Source of the DNA: Candidatus Acidiferrales bacterium | Lineage (GTDB): Bacteria; Acidobacteriota; Terriglobia; Acidoferrales; UBA7541 | Assembly: GCA_030043155.1 (NCBI GenBank) | Contig: JASHYE010000314.1 | Coordinates: 1 to 5,217 of the forward strand | Direction: 5' to 3' | Length of the DNA: 5,217 bases | Shown here: in pieces, positions 1-5,217 of the stretch | Layout of the letters: every line of letters starts with the position of its first letter | Position numbering within the stretch: the first letter of the stretch is position 1 | The notes under the pieces: generated by a model | Databases searched by the model: none | What the model was told of the DNA's origin: nothing | The model's input: the letters and a program-made list of their open reading frames with translations, nothing else | Translations under genes and position numbers: made by a program

Positions 1-363
1 GTCGAGCAAGGAACGCAGGACCGGCGGCTTGAGCGGCTTTTCGATGTACCAAAAGGCGCCGGCTTCGATGGCTTGCACGGCGCGCTCGTCCGAGCCGCGG
101 CCAGTGATGATGATGACGGGAGTGTCGGGAGCGGTTTCGTGAAGATGGCGCAAAAGATCCAGGCCGTTCATGCCCGGCAATTCGACATCGGCGAGAATGA
201 CGGCAGGCTGAAACTCCGAAAACTTCGCGATGCCGTCTTCGCCCGTAGCAACACCGAGAATATCGCAGCCCCATTTGCGCAAGAGCGCTTCGTAGCCCTT
301 GCGGGCGTTTTCCTCGTCCTCCACGATGAGAACGCGGTGTGAGAATGTCGCTTGGCTGGACAT
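1..363 (-). CDS. Response regulator, N-terminal receiver domain (partial, runs off left edge)
   Basis: Reading leftward from the ATG at 363-361, 121 residues are open to the window edge and form almost a whole CheY-like receiver. The start is MSSQATFSHRVLIVEDEE. The acidic pocket is E15-D16, the predicted phosphoacceptor is D59 (in ILADVELPGMNGLDLL), the switch threonine is T87 (VIIITGRG) and the conserved lysine is K109 (IEKPL), with Y106 as the usual aromatic switch residue. The output part lies outside the window. A single-domain regulator would stop close to this point, while an NtrC-class protein would continue into an AAA+ domain. The receiver resembles those of NtrC-class proteins, but this is inference. 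The gene is divergent from the NtrC-class regulator at 773 and shares a 409-base control region with it. No good Shine-Dalgarno is visible before the ATG. The receiver call is secure; the full architecture is unknown. Confidence 0.93.
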   Translation of the reverse strand, partial: MSSQATFSHRVLIVEDEENARKGYEALLRKWGCDILGVATGEDGIAKFSEFQPAVILADVELPGMNGLDLLRHLHETAPDTPVIIITGRGSDERAVQAIEAGAFWYIEKPLKPPVLRSLLD

Positions 364-552
364 TTGTTTCAATTTATCACAGCCGAGCGACGGAAAGCGA
401 AGCCGTTGCGTTTTGTTGCGCTAAGGATGAGCGTTCGGCTGAACCGTCGGTTAGGGTTCAACTGCAATAGTTCGCGGCCTTCACCGCAAAGTCAAAGCCG
501 GCGAACGGCGAATCCGCTTTTCTCTCCCACAGTGACGGGCCTCGCTGTTCCG

Positions 553-689
553 AAATGGCACATTATTACAGATAAAAATAGTTACTTGATTAGTCATCAC
601 CAATCGCTTAGGATGCCTTCCCATTCTGGGACAGGTTAGCAAGGGTCGGTTTCGATGGAAGCTTGCAACTATCGATAACTGTGCCATTT
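553..689. repeat. Widely spaced 10-bp inverted repeat, AAATGGCACA
   Basis: AAATGGCACA at 553-562 is matched exactly, in opposite orientation, by TGTGCCATTT at 680-689. Read on their own strands, both copies continue with TTAT (the second after one extra G), so the similarity is 14 bases with a single indel. The arms are 117 bases apart, too far for a simple hairpin, which suggests two copies of a protein-binding site. The regulator that would bind is unknown. Confidence 0.5.
586..614 (+). promoter_or_regulatory. Possible sigma-70-type promoter for the NtrC-class regulator
   Basis: TTGATT (586-591, four of six matches to TTGACA) and TAGGAT (609-614, four of six to TATAAT) are 17 bases apart. 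They lie at the edge of the AT-rich patch and would start a transcript around 621, leaving about 150 untranslated bases before the gene at 773. The matches are imperfect and such hits occur by chance, so this is a weak candidate only. Confidence 0.2.
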
Positions 690-722
690 AGGGATTTCTA
701 CCCGATTTGGTTCGAAGCTTGC
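658..722. repeat. Direct repeat GAAGCTTGC, two copies 56 bases apart
   Basis: GAAGCTTGC occurs at 658-666 and again at 714-722, each preceded closely by TTCGA (651-655 and 711-715, the second overlapping the repeat). The core AAGCTT is a palindrome, and the first copy with its flanking base differs from the perfect dyad GCAAGCTTGC at one position. Both copies lie within 115 bases upstream of the start at 773, where an autoregulator or other dimeric protein might bind. The function is inferred. Confidence 0.35.
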
Positions 723-772
723 TGTGAAATCGCAGGAATCTGTTCCGTACTGGTTCGGATGATCGGGGGCGC

Positions 773-2197
773 ATGAAAGCCGAATCTCACATAAGCGAAA
801 GCGCGGCATCACCGGGGTTGCCAGTCATTGAGCGGCAAGAGATGGCCACGGTGCTGATTGTGGACGATGAGGATGCGGCGCTGCGCCTGTGCGCCGATAT
901 TGCGGCAGAAGTCGGGCTGCGGGTGAGGACGGCCACAACCACCGAGCAAGCGCTTGAAATACTGGACGAGCTTCCCGTGGACATGGTCATTACCGATCTT
1001 CGCGTGCCCGAATTGGGCGGTTTGGAGCTGCTGCGCCGCCTGCGCGAACATTATCCTGAAGTTGCCGTGCTCATGCTAACGCAATACGGAACCATCCAGA
1101 CGGCGGTCGAGGCTACGCGATTGGGTGCGGCCGACTACGTTACAAAGCCCTTCCACATTGACGAGCTGAGGCGGAAATTGCAGCGGGTGATTCATGAACA
1201 GCAGATGGATCAGGAAAACCGCGTTCTGCGGGAGCAGCTTCGCACGCGGCCGGGATACAAAGAGCTGATTGGGACGTCTCCCAAAATGCAGCGCGTCTAC
1301 AAGCTGATTGAAAAGGTGAGCCAGCACAGCTATCCGGTGCTCATCCTGGGAGAAAGCGGTACCGGCAAGGAGCTTGTTGCGCGCTCGATCCATTTTTCCG
1401 GCTCGCGCAAAAACAAACCGTTTGTGCCGGTGGACTGCTCCGCATTGGCCCCCACCTTGGTTGAATCGGAGCTATTCGGATACGTGAAGGGCGCTTTCAC
1501 CGGCGCGATGCATAACAAGCAAGGCATGTTTGAGAGTGCCGATCAAGGCACGCTTTTCCTGGATGAGATAGGGAATCTTCCCACCGATATGCAGGCGAAG
1601 CTGCTGCGCGCGGTCCAGGAGCGCGAGGTCAAACCTGTTGGCTCAACCGAGCGTGTTTCGGTGAGTGTGCGCATCATCGCCGCGACTAATCGTGATTTGG
1701 AAGCCGCAGTGAGGCAGGATACCTTTCGACAGGACTTGTTCTTCCGGCTTAACGTCGTACAGATCAAGCTGCCTTCCCTGCGGGACCGCAAGAGCGATAT
1801 CCCTTTTCTGGTGCAGGCGTTTCTGGAGAAGTTTGCTGACGGGGAGCGTCCTATACCGGTGCTGGCCGAGGATGCAATGGCGCGGCTGACTGCCTATGAT
1901 TGGCCGGGAAATGTCCGCGAGCTCGAGAATGCCATCCAACGCGCTGTCGCTCTCGGTTCAGGGCCGATTCTGCATTCTGCGGATCTGCCCACATATGTTC
2001 AGTACCCCAGGCCCGATGAGAAGATTCCGGCTTCGGACGAGATAACGACACTCGAGGAAATGGAGCGCCGAGCGATTCTGCGGGCTCTGCGCGAAACGAA
2101 TGGAGACAAACTCGTGGCGGCGCGCCTGCTCGGGATCGGCAAAACAACTCTCTACCGAAAACTGAAGCAGTATCGCGTCGACGAAGCCGCGGTATAG
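773..2197 (+). CDS. Sigma-54-dependent response regulator, NtrC class
   Basis: This complete 474-residue protein is a phosphorylation-controlled activator of sigma-54 RNA polymerase. The receiver (about 25-140) has D31-D32, the predicted phosphoacceptor D75 (VITDLRVPELGG), T103 and K125. The AAA+ domain (about 165-395) has Walker A GESGTGKE (193-200), the sigma-54 contact loop GAFTGA (240-245), Walker B LFLDE (261-265), ATNRDL (304-309), arginine-finger candidates R319 and R325, and the sensor II segment WPGNVREL (377-384). A Fis-type HTH (about 430-467) ends in a typical recognition helix (TTLYRKLKQY). All key residues are intact, so it should be a functional ATPase and open-complex activator. 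The start is uncertain: ATG 773 has a GGGGG only 3 bases upstream, whereas ATG 842 (residue 24) begins directly before the receiver (MATVLIVDDED) and would fit the family better. Its kinase is probably the one encoded downstream. Target genes are not identifiable here. Confidence 0.97.
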   Translation: MKAESHISESAASPGLPVIERQEMATVLIVDDEDAALRLCADIAAEVGLRVRTATTTEQALEILDELPVDMVITDLRVPELGGLELLRRLREHYPEVAVLMLTQYGTIQTAVEATRLGAADYVTKPFHIDELRRKLQRVIHEQQMDQENRVLREQLRTRPGYKELIGTSPKMQRVYKLIEKVSQHSYPVLILGESGTGKELVARSIHFSGSRKNKPFVPVDCSALAPTLVESELFGYVKGAFTGAMHNKQGMFESADQGTLFLDEIGNLPTDMQAKLLRAVQEREVKPVGSTERVSVSVRIIAATNRDLEAAVRQDTFRQDLFFRLNVVQIKLPSLRDRKSDIPFLVQAFLEKFADGERPIPVLAEDAMARLTAYDWPGNVRELENAIQRAVALGSGPILHSADLPTYVQYPRPDEKIPASDEITTLEEMERRAILRALRETNGDKLVAARLLGIGKTTLYRKLKQYRVDEAAV

Positions 2198-2271
2198 TCC
2201 TTTAGATCCTTCCTAAACTGGCCGCATATTTTGGGTCGCGAGCAAGTCCCCATACGGGAGCGGCCGCGTTT

Positions 2272-2303
2272 CGGAGTGGGAATAATCCAACCTGCAAACT
2301 CCG
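2272..2303. other. Weak stem-loop in the gap between regulator and small ORF
   Basis: CGGAGT (2272-2277) and ACTCCG (2298-2303) can pair as a 6-bp stem with a 20-base loop. No T-run follows, so it does not look like an intrinsic terminator; it could be an operator dyad or chance. The rest of the 198-base gap (2198-2395) holds two still weaker hairpins (TTTAG/CTAAA at 2201-2217 and TCCC/GGGA at 2247-2259) and no promoter I can defend. Whether the downstream genes are co-transcribed with the regulator therefore cannot be decided from sequence. Confidence 0.2.
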
Positions 2304-2383
2304 CGTTCATTCCACGCAAGTGACTAATTTAAGAGATTTTGCCGTTTTGCCGCCGATGGTAAGCGCAGTGCATGTGTCATGGC

Positions 2384-2389
2384 GGAGGA
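2384..2389 (+). promoter_or_regulatory. Strong ribosome binding site that selects a TTG start
   Basis: GGAGGA at 2384-2389 is an almost ideal Shine-Dalgarno and lies 6 bases before the TTG at 2396. It supports translation of the short membrane ORF from TTG rather than from the in-frame ATG at 2372, which lies upstream of this element and has no comparable site of its own. Confidence 0.7.
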
Positions 2390-2395
2390 ATCAGT

Positions 2396-2512
2396 TTGAA
2401 CTACATACAAGAGTACAAAATCCGCAGATTTCTTCGTCGTGCGCTGGATATTGCGCTGTTTGCAGGTGGTGTTCTGCTTGTGTGCTACAGCGTATTGCGC
2501 ACGGCGCGGTGA
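2396..2512 (+). CDS. Small single-pass membrane protein, 38 residues (unrecognised)
   Basis: I do not recognise this as a named family. From the TTG at 2396 the frame gives 38 codons and a TGA at 2510-2512. The N-terminus is basic (KIRRFLRR, residues 8-15) and is followed by one hydrophobic segment, about residues 16-34 (ALDIALFAGGVLLVCYSVL), then a short basic tail (RTAR). This is the pattern of a single-span inner-membrane peptide; the flanking charges do not settle its orientation. A very good Shine-Dalgarno (2384-2389) supports translation. An in-frame ATG at 2372 would give 46 residues (extra MCHGGGIS) but has poor ribosome-binding context. The stop overlaps the ribosome binding site of the kinase gene, so translation is probably coupled. 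The frame is also the same as that of the kinase, so it could be the kinase's membrane anchor separated by a nonsense codon. Existence is fairly likely; function is unknown. Confidence 0.6.
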   Translation: MNYIQEYKIRRFLRRALDIALFAGGVLLVCYSVLRTAR

Positions 2513-2516
2513 GGGG
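2511..2516 (+). promoter_or_regulatory. Ribosome binding site of the kinase, overlapping the small ORF's stop
   Basis: GAGGGG (2511-2516) overlaps the TGA stop (2510-2512) of the small membrane ORF and precedes the kinase ATG at 2519. Counting from the GAGG core (2511-2514), the spacing to the ATG is 4 bases, a little short. Ribosomes ending on the small ORF would sit directly on this site, which favours translational coupling. Confidence 0.55.
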
Positions 2517-2518
2517 TA

Positions 2519-5217
2519 ATGTCGCGTCCTTTTTGGTTGCGGCCGCTGCGCTTAACAGAGAAGTCTGTCGTCCTGACGGAAAATGTTATCCGTCTGGCCA
2601 CGCGACGCGAACCGTTAGGAGGATTGCTTCGCAGCAGCGCGCTCTTCCTCGCCGAATCCACAAACGCTGATCGTGTGGGCGTTTGGGGGGAGGGAACGCC
2701 TGGAGAACCGATCTGGCAAGGGTATCTGGCGCAGAGCGATTCGAGCGGATTGTCATCCGAAGCCTGCAAAGTCAACGCTTTCGAAGCCTTCCCGGTGGAG
2801 TTCACTGATTCCAGTTCTCCCCTGGAATTCTTCGCTCCAGTTTTTCCCGTCGGTCCGCGGGATTTCTTCGAGGGTATGTCAGCGGCCATTGGGATGCCCT
2901 TGAAGGTTGATGAGCGCGTTCTCGGGGCCTTGTTGCTTGGGGTGCTGCGCCCGGGCAAACTTGCCAGCCGCGACACGGTGGAGAACGCCGCCGCGGAGAT
3001 CGCGATTTCCCTCTTTGCGAATCGGCTCCGCGAGCAGCAAGAGCGCACTCAACAATCCCTGCAACTGCGGGAGGAGATTGACAGCCGGATCCTTACCGGC
3101 GCCGGCGCGGAAAAGGTTCTCGGCCGCATAACGGAAGCAGCCGCGCTCCGAACTGGCGCGCGATTTGTGGGAGTGGCCCGCCGAACCGCCGTCGGATTAC
3201 AGTGGGAAGCACTCTCCGGGCCACACCCGCCTGCGCCGTCGTTGAAGCAGTCCCTTTTCACTGTGGCCACAGCGGTGTTTCTCGACCGTGATCCTGTGAT
3301 CCAGGATTTCCCGAATGGGTCATCTGCGGGATTATCCGTGGTCGGGCTGCCAATCGATTTTTCAAACGAAGAATCGCTGCTTCTACTTGCGGGCTATCGC
3401 TGCGGCGATCGCATTCCGATAGATACTTTGGATGGCTTCCGCACACTGACGGCCAATGCACGCTTTTTGGCCACATCGCGCGAAACCCATATTGCTTATC
3501 GCGCACTTTTCGAATCCACCTGCGAGGCGATGGTGCTTGCCGATTCCCAAGGCAGGATCCTCGAGGCGAATCGCCGCGCCCGCGAGATGCTGCACTGGAA
3601 AAGCGATCTCGGCCAAAGCATTGCGCTGGCGGAATTCTTCGAGCACCCCTCTGCAAGTGAATTCGACCAATGGTTCAGTTGCGGCGCTTCAGCCGCCCGC
3701 GCGCCGATGCTGGAAGCGCGCCTGGAAAACGGGCTCGAAGTTCGTATTGTCTTGCGACAGGCCCTTGGAGGAAGTCAGCGTTTGCTTCTTGTGCTTGAGG
3801 AAGGCCAACTGGTGCAACGCACGGAGAGCCGCTGGAGGCAGGCGCAAGCGGAGCTATCGAGCGTCTTGGACGCCGTCGAAGCTGGCATTTTGCTCGTAGC
3901 GCGGGATGGCTCGATTCGCCTCACAAATTCGCGTTTTGGAATGCTGTTCGGCTTGGATGCCCGAGCGACTGGCAGCCTCGAGACGTTTGATGATCTTTCG
4001 AAATTGATTCAGCTGCGCTTCCGTTCTCCGTCGGTTTATCGTGCGCCCTGGGAATCGTTTCTCAACGGCGCTGGCGATCCGGTTCATGACAAACTCGAGA
4101 TGAGTTCGCCAACGGGGCGCGTGCTTGAACGGTACGCGCGCCCGATCCTCGATGATGAGGGGCAGAGTCAAGGCTGGCTCGAAGCCTATTGGGATGTTAC
4201 GGCCCAAACGCAACTCCATTCCAAGCTGCAGCAGTCCGAGAAATTGGCTGCGGTCGGCCAGCTTGTCTCCGGCATTGCGCATGAGCTGAACAACCCGTTG
4301 ACTTCGATCATGGGCTACGCGCAACTGCTGCGAAGCCATCCGCTCTCGGGCGGCAAGGGCGGCGAAGCGCGGTTGATTTTCGAAGAAGCCGAGCGCGCCA
4401 GCCGCATCGTCAAAAATCTTCTCGCCTATGCGCGAAGGGCGGAGCCTGAGCGCGCCGCCACAAACGTGAACCTGATTGTCGAGCGAACGGTTGCGCTCCG
4501 CAGCTACGAGCTGAAAATCCAAAACGTGGATGTGCGCAGCGATTTGGATCCTGATCTACCCGCAACTCTGGCCGACGCCCACCAGCTTCAGCAGGCCATC
4601 TTGAATCTCCTCATCAACGCTGAACAGGCGATTCTCGGCAGCCGCAAGCAAGGACATATCCAGGTGCGCACCAAAATGCTTGCGGGATCGCGCTTCTCGA
4701 TTGAAGTCTCCGACGACGGGCCGGGGATACCGCGCGAAATCTCCGCCCGCGTCTTCGATCCGTACTTCACCACGAAACCCAGCGGCGTCGGCACGGGTCT
4801 GGGGCTGGCGATCGTGCGCCGCATTGCGGAGCAGCATGAAGGAAAAGTGAGTTTTGAGAATATTTCCGGAGGAGGGGCCAAATTCACGCTGGAGTTGCCG
4901 CTCCTGCCAGTTCCGGCGGGCGAACCTTCTTCCATCGAAGCGAAGGAGCCGAACGCGCAGAAACCTGCGTGCGCTCATGTGCTCGTGGTGGAAGACGAGC
5001 CAACCGTCGCACGATTGGTGGCGGATGTGCTTCGCGACGATGGCCATGATGTTGAAGCGGTGATCGATAGTCAGGAGGGACTGGAGCGTGTTTTCCGCCG
5101 GCGCTTTGATCTGATTATCTGCGATCTGCGCATGCCGCGCCTGGATGGCCCGGCGTTTTACGACGCCCTCGTTCGCGCCCGCAGCACGGCCCGCCATCGC
5201 ATGCTCTTCATCACAGG
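2519..5217 (+). CDS. Hybrid sensor histidine kinase, GAF-GAF-PAS-PAS-HisKA-HATPase-REC (3' partial)
   Basis: From ATG 2519 the frame is open for 899 codons to the right edge. Apparent order: GAF-like domain (about 20-165, with IGMPLKVDERVLGALLLGVL from 124), a charged helical linker (167-188), a second GAF-like domain (about 189-318), PAS (about 327-435), PAS ending in a PAC-like strand and WDVT (about 445-560), HisKA with H588 in IAHELNNPLTSIMGY, and HATPase_c. The ATPase shows the N box (N696 and N700), DDGPG (732-736), DPYFTTK (747-753) and GTGLGL (758-763). A Pro/Ala-rich linker leads to a receiver (from about 820) with E825-D826, phosphoacceptor D869 and T899, where the window ends. The catalytic core is intact and of the NtrB-like HELNNP type, which fits an NtrC-class partner. 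No transmembrane segment lies in this ORF, so the kinase is predicted to be cytosolic unless joined to the preceding peptide. The GAF and PAS assignments rest on pattern only and their ligands are unknown. Confidence 0.95.
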   Translation, partial: MSRPFWLRPLRLTEKSVVLTENVIRLATRREPLGGLLRSSALFLAESTNADRVGVWGEGTPGEPIWQGYLAQSDSSGLSSEACKVNAFEAFPVEFTDSSSPLEFFAPVFPVGPRDFFEGMSAAIGMPLKVDERVLGALLLGVLRPGKLASRDTVENAAAEIAISLFANRLREQQERTQQSLQLREEIDSRILTGAGAEKVLGRITEAAALRTGARFVGVARRTAVGLQWEALSGPHPPAPSLKQSLFTVATAVFLDRDPVIQDFPNGSSAGLSVVGLPIDFSNEESLLLLAGYRCGDRIPIDTLDGFRTLTANARFLATSRETHIAYRALFESTCEAMVLADSQGRILEANRRAREMLHWKSDLGQSIALAEFFEHPSASEFDQWFSCGASAARAPMLEARLENGLEVRIVLRQALGGSQRLLLVLEEGQLVQRTESRWRQAQAELSSVLDAVEAGILLVARDGSIRLTNSRFGMLFGLDARATGSLETFDDLSKLIQLRFRSPSVYRAPWESFLNGAGDPVHDKLEMSSPTGRVLERYARPILDDEGQSQGWLEAYWDVTAQTQLHSKLQQSEKLAAVGQLVSGIAHELNNPLTSIMGYAQLLRSHPLSGGKGGEARLIFEEAERASRIVKNLLAYARRAEPERAATNVNLIVERTVALRSYELKIQNVDVRSDLDPDLPATLADAHQLQQAILNLLINAEQAILGSRKQGHIQVRTKMLAGSRFSIEVSDDGPGIPREISARVFDPYFTTKPSGVGTGLGLAIVRRIAEQHEGKVSFENISGGGAKFTLELPLLPVPAGEPSSIEAKEPNAQKPACAHVLVVEDEPTVARLVADVLRDDGHDVEAVIDSQEGLERVFRRRFDLIICDLRMPRLDGPAFYDALVRARSTARHRMLFIT

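Larger units (their letters stand above)
364..772. promoter_or_regulatory. Divergent intergenic control region between two response regulator genes
   Basis: These 409 bases separate two divergently transcribed regulator genes and must hold the promoters for both. The stretch at about 561-592 is clearly AT-rich against GC-rich surroundings. It also holds a 10-bp inverted repeat (553-562 and 680-689), a 9-bp direct repeat (658-666 and 714-722) and a small TGAT-N5-ATCA dyad (587-599). No convincing sigma-54 element is present: TGGCAC occurs twice, but neither copy has the GC of the -12 element at the right distance. Open frames here (352-639 on plus, 481-687 on minus) lack any recognisable protein character and cross the repeats, so I regard the region as non-coding. 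Its length suits upstream activator sites plus two promoters. Confidence 0.6.

Noticed and set aside
556..570. Sigma-54 promoter suggested by TGGCAC at 556-561
   Set aside because: The -12 position reads TACA instead of TTGC, so the essential GC is missing. The minus-strand copy at 680-689 fails in the same way.
352..639. 95-codon plus-strand frame in the divergent intergenic region
   Set aside because: It overlaps the start of the left regulator, crosses the AT-rich patch and an arm of the inverted repeat, and has no recognisable features.
481..687. 68-codon minus-strand frame in the divergent intergenic region
   Set aside because: No ribosome binding site, no recognisable motif, and its start lies inside the inverted repeat arm at 680-689.
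2201..2259. Intrinsic terminator after the NtrC-class regulator
   Set aside because: Only TTTAG/CTAAA and TCCC/GGGA stems of 4-5 bp are present, without a following T-run.
2320..2670. 116-codon plus-strand frame covering the gap and the start of the kinase
   Set aside because: It overlaps both the small membrane ORF and the kinase N-terminus in another frame, has no Shine-Dalgarno, and its composition (many Cys, Arg, Ser) is not protein-like.
3854..4522. 222-codon open frame on the minus strand opposite the kinase
   Set aside because: It lies wholly antisense to the PAS-HisKA coding region, whose conserved motifs are on the plus strand. The translated sequence is rich in Arg and Ala with no recognisable domain, as expected for a GC-rich shadow frame.
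4556..5197. 213-codon open frame on the minus strand opposite the ATPase and receiver
   Set aside because: It is antisense to intact HATPase_c and receiver motifs and shows no domain of its own.

Overview
The window is a two-component signalling locus. It has moderately high G+C coding sequence, with AT-richer patches in the divergent intergenic region, and it comes from a bacterium. The style of the proteins (an NtrC-class regulator beside a soluble multi-sensor hybrid kinase, and a receiver reading GAFWYIEKPL) would suit an acidobacterium or a deltaproteobacterium-like lineage. No marker gene is present, so this taxonomic guess is weak.

Layout from left to right: (1) On the minus strand, positions 363 to 1 hold the first 121 residues of a response regulator that runs off the left edge. 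(2) Positions 364-772 are a 409-base divergent intergenic region without a credible gene. It contains a 10-bp inverted repeat (AAATGGCACA / TGTGCCATTT), a 9-bp direct repeat (GAAGCTTGC) and an AT-rich patch, so it is probably a shared control region. (3) On the plus strand, 773-2197 is a complete sigma-54-dependent response regulator of the NtrC class (receiver, AAA+ with GAFTGA, Fis-type HTH). (4) Positions 2198-2395 are a 198-base gap with a weak hairpin and no clear terminator. (5) Positions 2396-2512 hold a 38-codon ORF, started by TTG behind a strong Shine-Dalgarno, for a basic single-pass membrane peptide. (6) From 2519 to the right edge runs a large hybrid histidine kinase: two GAF-like domains, two PAS-like domains, HisKA, HATPase_c and a C-terminal receiver that is cut off by the window. 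At least 899 residues are visible.

The likely working model is that the kinase senses an intracellular signal through its GAF and PAS domains, autophosphorylates on H588, and passes phosphate to its own receiver and/or to one or both of the neighbouring regulators. The NtrC-class protein would then activate sigma-54 promoters. These partnerships are inferred from gene proximity only.

The most unusual point is that the small membrane ORF and the kinase are in the same reading frame and are separated only by one TGA and two codons. The membrane peptide could be an independent, translationally coupled small protein, or the detached N-terminal anchor of the kinase. I found no CRISPR array, tRNA, rRNA, insertion sequence or clearly novel defence-type system.
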